A stretch of DNA of 64,000 nt from Candidatus Omnitrophica bacterium UBA6233 (GCA_002440965.1 DJWJ01000011.1:35756-99755); one strand, 5' to 3'; shown: positions 1 through 9,451, counted from the first letter of the stretch. The notes: a model not told the origin generated them from the letters alone. A program made the numbers and translations.

Positions 1-5
1 AAAAT

Positions 6-17
6 AGAACCGTCCCC
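6..17. repeat. GGGGACGGTTCT-type REP half-site
   Basis: AGAACCGTCCCC followed by a T-run, at the window edge. The same 12-mer or a close variant occurs at 12638-12709, 17298-17309, 20275-20286 and 20338-20349, always between genes. It looks like one arm of a REP element; the partner arm could lie outside the window. Confidence 0.55.
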
Positions 18-23
18 TTTTTT

Positions 24-707
24 TTATTCAACCTCAAACGAAATAACAACGTTAAAAGAAAGCTGGGAATAATCCAACTCTTTGGGAAATCTCGGAAAAG
101 GAGCGGCATTTCTTACACTGGCCAAAGCTGTCTCTTTTAAGTAATCCGCCCCCCGGGATTTCTCTTCGACCAAACGAACATCATTCAAATATCCGGCATT
201 CGAAATCACAAAGGTAACATAAATCTCTCCGGTATCGCTGCGGTTATAGTTTTGGTAAGCGGACCTGCGAATTTTCTCGCGCACAACCTGATAATACCCT
301 ATGTAAGAAGGATTGCCGATTTTAGCCATATCAACCGCCGGCAGAGTAATTTTTTTTCTAACCGCGATTATATCCGGCTTAACCAACGCCGGTTTATCAA
401 AAAGCATCTCCTTGCGCATAGCGCGCGTATTAACCTTGGAAAGAACCTCCCTGTCTATAAAAGGCGGCGGGTTTCTCTTTGACAAATTAATCTTGGAGGA
501 CAAATCCAGTAAAGGCTCGCTGGCAGGACTAACAGCCTTCTTTAACGCCTGGCTATTGGCCTTGGGAACCTTGATATAGTTTATTTCCATTTTTTTGTCT
601 TTAGCCGGTGAAGAAAAAAACATATACCCCGGATTTTGGGCCACTACGACGGCGTGAGCAGTAAATGAAACAAGAAACGCTATTTGCAGGGTACGGTTAA
701 AAATCAT
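24..707 (-). CDS. TonB-family energy transducer-like protein
   Basis: A 227-residue protein. It has one N-terminal membrane anchor (about residues 4-24, hydrophobic with few charges), a charged linker rich in Lys and Pro, and a C-terminal TonB-like domain (about 135-227) that shows the usual YVTFVISNAG...V and ASVRNAAPFPRFP patterns. TonB proteins span the periplasm and pass energy from ExbB/ExbD to outer-membrane receptors. It is the last gene of the run btuB-exbB-exbD-tonB-metE-nrdD-nrdG, 46 bp after nrdG, and so is a second TonB beside the one at 5676-6311. The ATG start has only a weak ribosome-binding site. Which receptor it serves cannot be seen. Confidence 0.8.
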   Translation of the reverse strand: MIFNRTLQIAFLVSFTAHAVVVAQNPGYMFFSSPAKDKKMEINYIKVPKANSQALKKAVSPASEPLLDLSSKINLSKRNPPPFIDREVLSKVNTRAMRKEMLFDKPALVKPDIIAVRKKITLPAVDMAKIGNPSYIGYYQVVREKIRRSAYQNYNRSDTGEIYVTFVISNAGYLNDVRLVEEKSRGADYLKETALASVRNAAPFPRFPKELDYSQLSFNVVISFEVE

Positions 708-753
708 ATTTTCATATTAACATAAATAATGTTTTAGTAAATAGACAAGGCTC

Positions 754-1338
754 CTATCGATTCAATACGGCATCCCGGATGGTATAAGGCTCATGCCGGC
801 CCAGCATCTTTTTTATCTTGCCTATGCCCTCTATCGATATATATTTCAAATCAAAAGTGGTCCTAAATTCATACGCTAGGCCTGCCGCCCTGATTAAAAG
901 CATACTGCGCCGAATTTCATAATCATTTATAGTAACGCCGCAAACGCGCGCATATGCATCTCCGAATGGAGCCTTAATGTCCATAGCAGCATAGTCAATA
1001 TAAGGCAATACCTTTGCCAAAATATCCGGATTACTGCCGTTGGTATCAAGTTTTACGGCATAGCCCAAAGAACGAACTTTGCAGATTATCTCAAGAAGAT
1101 CCTCCTGTAAGGTCGGCTCACCTCCGCAAAAGACTACCCCGTCAAGCAACCCGCGCCTTTCTTTAAGAAAATCAAATATGCTCTCAAAAGAAACCGGATC
1201 AGTGAATAACTCCGGGTAAACAAGCTGCGGATTATGGCAGTAAGGACACCTGAAATTGCACCCTTGTGTAAAAATAACCGCCGCCACTTTTCCCGGATAA
1301 TCAATAAGAGAGAATTTTACAAATCCGCCTATTTTCAT
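754..1338 (-). CDS. nrdG: Anaerobic ribonucleoside-triphosphate reductase activating protein (radical SAM)
   Basis: Radical SAM enzyme of 194 residues that uses a [4Fe-4S] cluster and S-adenosylmethionine to install the glycyl radical on NrdD. The cluster motif CNFRCPYC is at residues 27-34 (Cys27, Cys31, Cys34), and a GGEP motif follows at about residue 73. The N-terminal GGFVKFSLIDYPGK is typical of this branch. The ATG overlaps the nrdD stop as ATGA, so the two are translationally coupled. The stop is TAG. Confidence 0.92.
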   Translation of the reverse strand: MKIGGFVKFSLIDYPGKVAAVIFTQGCNFRCPYCHNPQLVYPELFTDPVSFESIFDFLKERRGLLDGVVFCGGEPTLQEDLLEIICKVRSLGYAVKLDTNGSNPDILAKVLPYIDYAAMDIKAPFGDAYARVCGVTINDYEIRRSMLLIRAAGLAYEFRTTFDLKYISIEGIGKIKKMLGRHEPYTIRDAVLNR

Positions 1339-3440
1339 AGCCTGTAGGTCTTCCTTAAATTAAATTCTTCTTTCTTGCCGTTATTCCACTGGTTAACCGG
1401 CCTTAGATAACCGACAATCCTGGAGTAAACCTCGCACTCTTTGCCGCACTTCGGGCACTTTTCTACCTTCCCCGGCAAATATCCGCACTCCGGGCAAACG
1501 CTAAAGGTAGGCGTAATCGAGAAATAAGGCAGTTTGTAATTAGCGCATATTTTCTTAATCAAACTTTTTAGCGCGGCCTGATCCTTTATTTCTTCGCCGA
1601 CGTAGAGGTGGACGACGGTGCCCCCGGTATACTTAGTCTGAATTTCATCCTGCAACTCAAGCATCTCAAAAATATCATCTGTATAATTTACAGGCAGATG
1701 CGTGGAATTCGTATAAAACGGATTTCTAACTTCATTAATCATCCCACAACCCGTTTGCATGTTTGGATATTTCACCTTATCTAGCTGGGCAAGGCGGTAT
1801 GAAGTCCCTTCTGCCGGAGTCGCTTCAAGGTTATAAAGATTGCCTGTTTCCTCCTGAAACCCCAGAAGCTTCTGCCGCATAAAATCCATAGTCCTTAATG
1901 TAAAGGCCCTGCCTTTTTCGCTTGCGATGTCATCCTTAAGGAGATTCAGGCACGCTTCATTCATCCCGACAACCCCAATGGTGGAAAAATGATTCTTCCA
2001 ATATTTTCCGAACCTCTCCTTTACCTGCCTTAAGTAAAATCTCATATAAGGATAAAGGTTTTCTTCGGTAAAAGATTCCAGAGTTTTCCTTTTAATCTCC
2101 AAGCTCTCCTTGGCAAAATCCATAATTTTACCGAGTTTTTCAAAAAAATCGTATTCATTTTCAGAGATAAACCCTAACCTTGGCATATTGATGGTAACTA
2201 CGCCGATTGAACCAGTAAGAGGCGATGACCCGAATAACCCTCCTCCTCTATGGCGCAATTGCCGGTTATCTATCCTTAAACGGCAGCACATACTCCGGGC
2301 ATCCTCCGGATCCATATCCGAGTTGACGAAATTCGCAAAATATGGCAACCCGTATTTCGCGGTTACTTTCCACAAAATGTCCAGGTTAGGATTATCCCAG
2401 TTAAAGTCTTTGGAAATATTGTAAGTAGGAATCGGAAAGGTAAAAACCCTCCCCTTCGCATCCCCTTCAAGCATAACTTCCAGGAACGCCCGGTTAAACA
2501 TATCCATTTCAGCCTTGAATTCCTTATAAGTGGCTTCCCGCGCTTCTCCGCCAATAATCACTCCTTGATCGGCATAATACGAAGGAACAATAAGATCCAG
2601 GGTTATATTGGTAAAAGGAGTTTGAAAACCTACACGCGTAGGGACATTCACGTTAAACAAGAATTCCTGGAGCGCTTGCTTAACCGCCTTATAATCAAGC
2701 TTATCAAAACGAATAAATGGCGCAAGTAATGTATCGAAATTCGAGAACGCTTGGGCCCCTGCAGCTTCTCCCTGCAGTGTATAAAAAAAGTTGGTTATCT
2801 GGCCTAATGCCGTGCGCAGATGCTTTGCCGGTTTTGATTCCACCTTGCCGGATGCGCCCTGGAAACCCTCAAGAAGCAAATCATGCAGATCCCAACCAAC
2901 GCAGTAAGCGCTGATAATCCCCAGGTCATGGATATGAAAATCGCCTTCAAGGTACGCGTTTTTAATATCTTCTGGATATATTTTATTAAGCCAGTAGATC
3001 TTGCTTACCTCTGAAGAAATATAGTTATTCAAGCCTTGCAGAGAAAACCCCATATTGCTGTTTTCCTTGACTTGCCAATCGGATTTTGAAAGATACTGAT
3101 CAACCAGATCGACATTGAACTTCGAAGTTATCTGGCGTACCCCCTTGCGCTGCTCGCGGTAAAGGATATATGCCTTGGCAGTTTTCTTATACGGTGAAGC
3201 CAGAAGCACCTCTTCAACGATATCCTGGATTTGTTCTACTGTCGGCATCTCTCCTAATTCAAGCTGCCCGGCTAAACTCAACACCTTGATGGTAAGTATC
3301 TTCGCCGCATCTTCCTGAAATTCGCCGGTTACCTTGCCTGCCTTGGCAATGGCATCGGTTATTTTGCGGGCGTTAAAGCTAACCTTTTCGCCGTCTCTTT
3401 TAACTATTACCTTAAAACCTTCCTTAATGGATATTTCCAT
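1335..3440 (-). CDS. nrdD: Anaerobic (class III) ribonucleoside-triphosphate reductase
   Basis: Makes deoxyribonucleotides from NTPs without oxygen and without B12. The protein has 701 residues from the ATG at 3440. This start is chosen over an upstream one that would overlap metE because a G-rich Shine-Dalgarno run sits just before it. Domains in order: an N-terminal ATP-cone (about 1-95), the (alpha/beta)10 catalytic barrel with SMCCRLRIDNR, a C-terminal zinc site of CPECGY and CPKCGKEC, and the glycyl-radical motif RIVGYLRPVNQW near the C-terminus. It lies 16 bp after metE and overlaps nrdG by 4 bp. Being downstream of a cobalamin riboswitch, it is probably a B12-independent stand-in for class II reductase (inference). 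Confidence 0.95.
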   Translation of the reverse strand: MEISIKEGFKVIVKRDGEKVSFNARKITDAIAKAGKVTGEFQEDAAKILTIKVLSLAGQLELGEMPTVEQIQDIVEEVLLASPYKKTAKAYILYREQRKGVRQITSKFNVDLVDQYLSKSDWQVKENSNMGFSLQGLNNYISSEVSKIYWLNKIYPEDIKNAYLEGDFHIHDLGIISAYCVGWDLHDLLLEGFQGASGKVESKPAKHLRTALGQITNFFYTLQGEAAGAQAFSNFDTLLAPFIRFDKLDYKAVKQALQEFLFNVNVPTRVGFQTPFTNITLDLIVPSYYADQGVIIGGEAREATYKEFKAEMDMFNRAFLEVMLEGDAKGRVFTFPIPTYNISKDFNWDNPNLDILWKVTAKYGLPYFANFVNSDMDPEDARSMCCRLRIDNRQLRHRGGGLFGSSPLTGSIGVVTINMPRLGFISENEYDFFEKLGKIMDFAKESLEIKRKTLESFTEENLYPYMRFYLRQVKERFGKYWKNHFSTIGVVGMNEACLNLLKDDIASEKGRAFTLRTMDFMRQKLLGFQEETGNLYNLEATPAEGTSYRLAQLDKVKYPNMQTGCGMINEVRNPFYTNSTHLPVNYTDDIFEMLELQDEIQTKYTGGTVVHLYVGEEIKDQAALKSLIKKICANYKLPYFSITPTFSVCPECGYLPGKVEKCPKCGKECEVYSRIVGYLRPVNQWNNGKKEEFNLRKTYRL

Positions 3441-3456
3441 AGCCCCCCCCTGATTG

Positions 3457-5634
3457 TCAATTCTCACGCGCCTTATTCCCGGCACACCTGATTTTTCCTG
3501 CCGCCTCCGCAAGATTTTTCAACGCTGCCATAGTCTCCGGCCAATCCCGCGTCTTAAGCCCGCAGTCGGGATTAAGCCAAAAATTTTCTTTCGGGATTTT
3601 TTGCAAGGACCTCCTGACGATACCCAGCATTTGCTCTACGGTAGGAACAGCGGGAGAATGAATATCCCACACTCCAAGCCCGATCTGGCGTTTGAAATCA
3701 ACCCCTTCAAAAGACCTGATGATATCCCCTTTGCTTCTGGATGCCTCAATAGAGATGACATCGAAATCCATCCGGTTGATGTAATTAATAATCTCGCCGA
3801 ACTCAGAATAACACATATGGGTATGTATCTGTGTATCGGGGCTGGTATTCGTTGCCAGATTAAAAGACTTAACCGCCCAATCAAAATACTCTTCCCAATC
3901 ACGTTTTTTGATCGGGGCCTTCTCGCGGAATGCGGCTTCATCTACCTGCACTATCTTAATCCCCGCCTTTTCATAATCGAGAATTTCATCTTTTAAGGCT
4001 AAAGAAATTTGAAAGGCAACATCCGATAGAGGGATATCTTCGCGGCAGTAGCTCCAGGCGATAATCGTAACCGCTCCGGTCAACATCCCCTTGACCGGCT
4101 TATTTGTTTTTGTTTGAGCATACTGAATCTCATCAAGCGTCATAGGGCGCGGCCTGCTTATATCGCCAAAAATAATCGGCGGACGGTAAGCCCGGGTTCC
4201 ATAAGATATCACCCAGCTATTTTGGGTTGTGGCGATACCGGAAAGTTTTTGCGCAAAAAACTCAACCATATCCGTCCTCTCGAATTCTCCATGCACCAAA
4301 ACATCCAACCCTAAATCCTCCTGAAATTTTATCAATTTGTCGATTTCACCCTGGATATATCTTTTGTATTCCGCAAGTGATACCCGCGCTCCCAAGTAAG
4401 CCGCTCTTTCGTTTCTTACTTCGGGTGTTTGCGGATAACTGCCTATGGTTGTCGTGGGAAATAACGGCAATCTCAATAATGAATCATGCCTTTTTCTCCT
4501 TTGCTCAAGCTGAATCTTCTTGATAAAATCTCCCGGCCTAAGAGAATCTATTCTTTTACTAACCGCTTCATCCCTGCCGTAACTTCCTAATTCGGTCTTT
4601 TTAGGGATCTTCCTCTTGCCTTCAAAACATTCGCTGATCGTTTTTATTTCAGCCAATTTCTCTCCGGCAAACGATAAACATTTCTTTAAATTAGTATCCA
4701 GCTTCTTTTCGATAGATAGAGAAACCGGCAGATGATAAAGCGGCGCGGCATTAGAAACCATAAGTCTGAATACTTTCTCAGAAAGCATTTTTAGTTTAGC
4801 GACTGATACACTGAAATCATTTTTCCAGATATTACGCCCGTCTACCAATCCTGCTATAAGTGTTTTGTCTTTGGGGAAACCGTTTTCTAAGATATATTCA
4901 TAACTTGACTGGCCGCGAATAAAATCCAAGCCTATTACCGAAACGGAAAGAGTTAATAAATCTTCCATAAAATCCACCGAACCATAATAAGTCATAAGGG
5001 TTATTTCGCATCCGATATCCCCAAGCAAATGATACCCTTCTTTTATAAGCTCAATTTCATCTCTTTCCAAATCCATGACAAATGCCGGTTCGTCAATCTG
5101 CGCCTTCTTATAATTAGCTAAAATATCTTTGTAAACTTTTACCAACGCGATAAATAAATCTCTAAAATCTTTTTTATCAATTCCTTTGGATAGTTTTAGG
5201 AAAGTAAACGGGCCTATAAACTGCGGGAATCGGCATTGTTTAAACTGAAGCGCGATATTCTTAACATTAGACCTAAAAGAAGGATTTTTTATCGCGCTAA
5301 AATCAGTAACCAGATAATGATAATTCGTATTAAACCACTTTGTCATCTCCAGGGCATTCCAACCGCGGCAAAGTTCGTAATATTCGCTTAAATTCTTTGG
5401 ATCATAAAGGCCGCATAATATGGCAATATCCAGCATCGGGTCATAAAAAGACATCTCGCCGTCAGGAAACACGTCTATATCTTTTTTATATGTTTTGATA
5501 TTTTCTTTCTGGATGCTGGACAAGGCGCCGGCGGCATCCTCTTGACTGACTTTTTCTTTCCAAAAACCCTCTATTGCCTTTTTATACTCTCTGTTACTGC
5601 CGAGCCTTGGGAACCCGTAAGCATAAGCCTTCAT
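3457..5634 (-). CDS. metE: Cobalamin-independent methionine synthase
   Basis: Transfers the methyl group of methyltetrahydrofolate polyglutamate to homocysteine using zinc and no cobalamin. The protein has 725 residues, slightly under the usual 750 or so. The C-terminal catalytic barrel is intact: zinc ligands His and Cys in IHTHMCYSEFGEI, the Glu in VISIEASRS and the last Cys in NPDCGLKTR. LVHGEFERTDMVEFF is also typical. ATG at 5634 is preferred over TTG at 5640 because GAGAGG lies 7 nt before the ATG. The gene is 41 bp after tonB in the riboswitch-headed B12 uptake operon, which fits induction when B12 is scarce. Confidence 0.95.
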   Translation of the reverse strand: MKAYAYGFPRLGSNREYKKAIEGFWKEKVSQEDAAGALSSIQKENIKTYKKDIDVFPDGEMSFYDPMLDIAILCGLYDPKNLSEYYELCRGWNALEMTKWFNTNYHYLVTDFSAIKNPSFRSNVKNIALQFKQCRFPQFIGPFTFLKLSKGIDKKDFRDLFIALVKVYKDILANYKKAQIDEPAFVMDLERDEIELIKEGYHLLGDIGCEITLMTYYGSVDFMEDLLTLSVSVIGLDFIRGQSSYEYILENGFPKDKTLIAGLVDGRNIWKNDFSVSVAKLKMLSEKVFRLMVSNAAPLYHLPVSLSIEKKLDTNLKKCLSFAGEKLAEIKTISECFEGKRKIPKKTELGSYGRDEAVSKRIDSLRPGDFIKKIQLEQRRKRHDSLLRLPLFPTTTIGSYPQTPEVRNERAAYLGARVSLAEYKRYIQGEIDKLIKFQEDLGLDVLVHGEFERTDMVEFFAQKLSGIATTQNSWVISYGTRAYRPPIIFGDISRPRPMTLDEIQYAQTKTNKPVKGMLTGAVTIIAWSYCREDIPLSDVAFQISLALKDEILDYEKAGIKIVQVDEAAFREKAPIKKRDWEEYFDWAVKSFNLATNTSPDTQIHTHMCYSEFGEIINYINRMDFDVISIEASRSKGDIIRSFEGVDFKRQIGLGVWDIHSPAVPTVEQMLGIVRRSLQKIPKENFWLNPDCGLKTRDWPETMAALKNLAEAAGKIRCAGNKAREN

Positions 5635-5675
5635 CTTCAAACCTCTCTTTTTATAAGCTATTCCGCTTGCAGCTT

Positions 5676-6311
5676 TTATTTCTTTTTATTATCCAGGGAA
5701 AAAACAATCGCAACTTCCATACTAATCGAAGAACTACTTATTTCTTTGGGCACCGGAGGAAAGGGGCTTGCCCTTTTTACGGTGGCAAGCGCCTCCTCGT
5801 CCAGGACGCTTGATCCGGATGAACGAACTAATTTAACACCCTGCCCGGAGCCGTTGGGTAAAACAATAAAATACAAATACGCTATCCCCTCGATTCCCTG
5901 TTTCTTCGCCCATAACGGATACATCCTTGCCTGTTCGATTCTTTGCTTTACCATATCCTGATAACGCAGCATTGCCTCCTTCTGCGGGCTGATTACATCC
6001 ACTTTTTCCTCAACACGCTTCCGGGAAAGTTGCTGCGCAACTGCCTCTTTTGCCGGTAACGGCTTTATTTCCGGCTTTGCCTGTTCCCGTTCTTGCTTTA
6101 CTTCTTTAAACTTCTTTTCCAGCCCCATATTATCTATCTTCGGCAGAAGCGCGGGCTTTTCCATCCTAAAACTAAGTTTAATATTATCCTTGTCTTCCGG
6201 TTTTTTAATCTCGGCGGACAGGCGCGGCTTAATTCCCGGAACGCCCAAAAACAAACAATGCCCGGCAAAAGATATTAAAAAGGCTACACTCATCACTTTA
6301 TTTCCTGGCAT
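5676..6311 (-). CDS. tonB: TonB energy transducer
   Basis: A 211-residue TonB protein. It has an N-terminal anchor after MPGNK (VMSVAFLISFAGHCLFL, about residues 6-24), a Lys/Glu/Pro-rich periplasmic linker, and a C-terminal TonB domain (about 115-205) with GIAYLYFIVLPNGSG and ATVKRASPFPPVP. The start at 6311 is chosen because AAGGAAG precedes it; a longer reading would run far back into exbD. It overlaps the exbD end by 14 bp. With ExbB and ExbD next door and BtuB upstream, it very likely energises B12 import across the outer membrane. Confidence 0.88.
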   Translation of the reverse strand: MPGNKVMSVAFLISFAGHCLFLGVPGIKPRLSAEIKKPEDKDNIKLSFRMEKPALLPKIDNMGLEKKFKEVKQEREQAKPEIKPLPAKEAVAQQLSRKRVEEKVDVISPQKEAMLRYQDMVKQRIEQARMYPLWAKKQGIEGIAYLYFIVLPNGSGQGVKLVRSSGSSVLDEEALATVKRASPFPPVPKEISSSSISMEVAIVFSLDNKKK

Positions 6312-6711
6312 CTTCTTCCTTCGTAGTTGAAATAACCAACCCTTGAGCTTCGGCTTGTTTTGCAATATCCATAACTTTTACCGCAAACCCAAAATTAATT
6401 GTCTCATCCGCCTTAATGACAACTGTTTTCTTTTTAGCCGTAATCATACCCGATTTTAACTTACCCAAAAGATCTTCTAGGGATACTTTTGCCTGGTTCA
6501 AATACAATTCATTATCTTTAGTAATAAAAACCGCAAGATCCTCTTCCTGCTGAGGCTGCGCAGAAACCGCTGCAGGCAAGGCCAATTTTATCCCCGGCTG
6601 GGTGATAAAATTGGCGGTAAGCATAAAAAACAAAAGAAGCTGGAAAACAACGTCGATTAAAGGAGCGATATTCAAATCGGTATTTATCTTTTTTCTCCCT
6701 TCAAATTCCAT
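6298..6711 (-). CDS. exbD: Biopolymer transport protein ExbD
   Basis: A 137-residue inner-membrane proton-channel subunit with one TM segment (about 17-37) that carries the conserved Asp: NIAPLIDVVFQLLLFFML. The periplasmic domain follows. The ATG overlaps the exbB stop by one base (TAATG), a sign of translational coupling. It works with ExbB to power TonB. Confidence 0.92.
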   Translation of the reverse strand: MEFEGRKKINTDLNIAPLIDVVFQLLLFFMLTANFITQPGIKLALPAAVSAQPQQEEDLAVFITKDNELYLNQAKVSLEDLLGKLKSGMITAKKKTVVIKADETINFGFAVKVMDIAKQAEAQGLVISTTKEEDARK

Positions 6712-7304
6712 TATGCCTCCAATAATTCCGCGGCCGCGTCTTTCATTTGGGCGCTGATGTTATCGACCTTTCCTTCAAAATAATGGTAAGCAACCATAGT
6801 CGGGATGGCGACAAACAAACCTGCCGCAGTAGTAATTAAAGCCTCCCAGATGCCTCCGGCCAGCACCGAAGCATCCACCCTTCCTCCAAGCTCCTGAATC
6901 TTCATAAAAGCCTTGATCATACCCGTAACCGTGCCCAACAATCCAAGCAACGTAGAAGCATTCACAATAACCGCCAAACCACGCAGATACTTTTCCAACT
7001 GACGGATTATTTTAGAACCGGCGCGGGAAATTAATTTCTCTTTTTCCTCCGGGCTTCTATCGCGGACATGAATTCCAACTGCCAGAATATGCGCAATTGG
7101 CCCGGGTGTCCTTTCACAAAGCTTTAGCACTTCGCTTGCTTTCCCATCTCTTAATAAGGCTTTTACCCGGGGAACAATATTGGGGAATCTTGTCCTCGCC
7201 TGATAGAAACAGTAATAACGTTCTATAATAATGGCAACTGATACTATTGAACAGGCCAATATCGGCCACATTAAAGGGCCGCCTTTTAAAAACAAATCGA
7301 ACAT
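6711..7304 (-). CDS. exbB: MotA/TolQ/ExbB proton channel family protein
   Basis: A 197-residue protein with three predicted TM segments (about 8-28, 105-130, 150-172). The conserved stretches LRGLAVIVNASTLLGLLGTVTGM and AGGIWEALITTAAGLFVAIP are typical of ExbB/TolQ. It forms the proton-driven motor with ExbD. It lies 54 bp after btuB in the same operon, with a perfect 9-bp hairpin in the gap. Confidence 0.92.
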   Translation of the reverse strand: MFDLFLKGGPLMWPILACSIVSVAIIIERYYCFYQARTRFPNIVPRVKALLRDGKASEVLKLCERTPGPIAHILAVGIHVRDRSPEEKEKLISRAGSKIIRQLEKYLRGLAVIVNASTLLGLLGTVTGMIKAFMKIQELGGRVDASVLAGGIWEALITTAAGLFVAIPTMVAYHYFEGKVDNISAQMKDAAAELLEA

Positions 7305-7323
7305 ATCGCCTCCTGACTATAGA

Positions 7324-7347
7324 GGGAGAGGAAACTTATCCTCTCCC
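7324..7347 (-). promoter_or_regulatory. Intercistronic hairpin between btuB and exbB
   Basis: Perfect 9-bp inverted repeat GGGAGAGGA / TCCTCTCCC with a 6-nt loop in the 54-bp gap after btuB. No U-run follows on the minus strand, so it is not a classic terminator. It may protect the btuB end of the message or reduce expression of the downstream genes. Confidence 0.6.
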
Positions 7348-7358
7348 TCCTGTTACTT

Positions 7359-9314
7359 TTAGAAACTACCCTTTATTCCCGCGTAGAATGAACGGCCTAA
7401 AGTCCCATAACCGTAAACTTCCTGGTATTCTTTATCAAAAAGGTTTTCAACTCTTCCAAAAACCTGGAAGTGCTTGGTTATATCGTAAGAGGCTGCCATA
7501 CGCACTATAGCGTAAGCCTTCTGAGTAATGATAGTCTTATTGTAAGAAGCATCCCAGGTTGCGTCCTTACGGGCGCCTACGTAATTTACGCCCAAATTAA
7601 GATTGGCTTTAGGCAGGAAACCCCAATTAATATCAAAATTGGCCTGTCTTTTAGGCCGCCTTAACAATTCCAAACCAGTTTCTTTATCTTCGGTATCAGT
7701 ATAGGTAAAATTGACTCCAAAAGTGAGGTTTTCCAACGGTTTAATCTTTGCTCCGACTTCAAAACCCTTGGTTATAGCCTTGCCTACATTAATATATTTT
7801 GAATTAGAAATATCTAGCATATTCCTGAAATCGTTATGGAAATACGTCAGATCAAAAGACAATTTATCTTTGAAAAAATTCTGTTCAAAGCCAAAATCGT
7901 AACTCTTGCTTTCTTCCGCTTTTAAATTTACATTGCCGTATGTCGGATCATATAGTTGATAAAGAGTCGGCGCTTTAAATCCTGTGCCCCAATTTCCCTT
8001 AAGGCGGGTGCCTGTTTCGGTAATAAGGAAAGCTGTGGATATTTTGTAGGTAGTTTCAGTCCCAAAAATCTCATGATCGTCAATTCTAACTCCTGGAGTG
8101 ATAAAAAGCCTATTCCAAATCTTTAATTGGTCCTGAAAATAATACCCCATATTATCAATGCTTTTTCTGTCCTGTTTATTTGAATAAGGGCCATACGCGC
8201 CGTCTGATTCGTAATAAGATGAACCGCTTTCATCTTCATACTCAAACCCGGCAGTAAGAATATTCCATTTTACGGGGGAAATATTGTGCTGCCATTCGGC
8301 TTTTTTATTGTTCCCCTTATACCAGTCATTGACATACCCATAAACCGGATCCCACTCCTGCTTGTCTTTCCTGCGTATATCATGGTATGAGAATGACAAA
8401 ATATGCGTCCACCAGGAATTTATAGCTTGGTCAAACGCGAATTTAGTGGAAAGGTCTTTTGACCAGGAAGTATAATTAGACAGATCCTGGTTAGCGCCGT
8501 AGTCAACACCTGTCCGGGCATCAACATAATTAACCGACAAACTTAGTTTAGCGTTATCAAATATCTTGTAACCAAGCTTCGTCGAAAGAGAAGTATTATG
8601 GTAAGGATCATTTTCAGATCCGTTATAAGCCTTGGAAATTCCGGAAGAATCCAAGCGCGTAGCTGAAAAGGAATAATCGAACTTATCTATAGCCGCGCCA
8701 TTTAATCCGAAATGCTCCGTGAATGTGCCATGCGAACCGCCTTCAAAAGAAGCTTCAGCCTTAGGCTTACCTTCGCCTTTTCTGGTAATAATATTAATTA
8801 AACCGGCCATGGCATCGGAACCATAAAGCGTTGACTGCGGCCCGCGCACAACTTCAATCCGCTCAATATCATCAGTCAAAAGATTGGCAAAATTAAAAGC
8901 GCGGCCAGTGGACATCGGATCATTAACTTCAACCCCATCAATCATTACTAAAGTTTGCCCCGAATTTGCTCCCCGCATAAAAACAGAGGCTTCTCCTCCT
9001 AACGCGCCGGTTTGCATAACGGTAAGCCCGGGCACGTCACGCAGGACAGCTTCAACAGTCAGTTTTCCACTTTTTTTAATATCTTCGGCGGTAATAACAG
9101 TAGTTGAGCTTCCGATTTCAGCCTGGTAGGTTTCGGTTTTTGTCGCGGAAACGATAACATTGCCTAAATCATACTTGATACCGGAAATTTCTTCTTCTGT
9201 AGCGCCGGCTGCCGGCTCTTCTTCAGCGCTAGCGGCTTTCGCTTTATCTATCCAAGCCTGATTAGCCGCAATCAAAACTCCCATAACGATAAAACTAAAA
9301 ATTGCCCTTCTCAT
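7359..9314 (-). CDS. btuB: TonB-dependent outer-membrane receptor, BtuB-like (cobalamin)
   Basis: A 651-residue protein. It has a signal peptide (about 1-27), a TonB box-like LGNVIVSAT, a plug domain (VITAEDIKKSG through GLINIITRKGEG), then a 22-strand-type barrel rich in alternating aromatic residues that ends in F (AGIKGSF). The start at 9314 is chosen because GGGAGGAG lies just upstream; a longer reading to 9374 would be translated from inside the riboswitch. Ligand assignment rests on the cobalamin riboswitch directly upstream and on exbBD-tonB and B12 genes nearby. The receptor family alone does not prove specificity. Confidence 0.9.
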   Translation of the reverse strand: MRRAIFSFIVMGVLIAANQAWIDKAKAASAEEEPAAGATEEEISGIKYDLGNVIVSATKTETYQAEIGSSTTVITAEDIKKSGKLTVEAVLRDVPGLTVMQTGALGGEASVFMRGANSGQTLVMIDGVEVNDPMSTGRAFNFANLLTDDIERIEVVRGPQSTLYGSDAMAGLINIITRKGEGKPKAEASFEGGSHGTFTEHFGLNGAAIDKFDYSFSATRLDSSGISKAYNGSENDPYHNTSLSTKLGYKIFDNAKLSLSVNYVDARTGVDYGANQDLSNYTSWSKDLSTKFAFDQAINSWWTHILSFSYHDIRRKDKQEWDPVYGYVNDWYKGNNKKAEWQHNISPVKWNILTAGFEYEDESGSSYYESDGAYGPYSNKQDRKSIDNMGYYFQDQLKIWNRLFITPGVRIDDHEIFGTETTYKISTAFLITETGTRLKGNWGTGFKAPTLYQLYDPTYGNVNLKAEESKSYDFGFEQNFFKDKLSFDLTYFHNDFRNMLDISNSKYINVGKAITKGFEVGAKIKPLENLTFGVNFTYTDTEDKETGLELLRRPKRQANFDINWGFLPKANLNLGVNYVGARKDATWDASYNKTIITQKAYAIVRMAASYDITKHFQVFGRVENLFDKEYQEVYGYGTLGRSFYAGIKGSF

Positions 9315-9440
9315 CCTTCTCCTCCCTCGAGAGTACTTCCGCGATAGGTAATCGTCCGGGCTCTCCGGCGCCATTGATATGCCGGAATTACCGTTGCGGG
9401 GCAGCGGAAGGAGTCACACCTTCACTTCCTCTACCTATCT
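9315..9440 (-). promoter_or_regulatory. Cobalamin riboswitch upstream of btuB
   Basis: On the minus strand the region holds the conserved core GCTGCCCCGCAACGGTAA preceded by a GGTGTGACTCC element, a CCGGCATATC...GCCGG stem, and a 3' part with AGCCCGGACGATTACC. GATAGGTA (9432-9439) pairs with TACCTATC (9343-9350) to close the core. It resembles the shorter cobalamin riboswitch form. No terminator follows. The expression platform next to the start has CTCTCGAGGGAG overlapping the Shine-Dalgarno GGGAGGAG, so control is probably at translation initiation (inference). Confidence 0.88.
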
Positions 9441-9451
9441 GGAAAAAATTA

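Noticed and set aside
3441..3512. Upstream start for NrdD
   Set aside because: Would overlap metE by over 50 bp; the ATG at 3440 has a G-rich ribosome site and aligns with the ATP-cone start.
9315..9374. N-terminal extension of the BtuB reading frame (20 codons)
   Set aside because: It is the 3' part of the cobalamin riboswitch; the ATG at 9314 has a proper ribosome site and starts the signal peptide.
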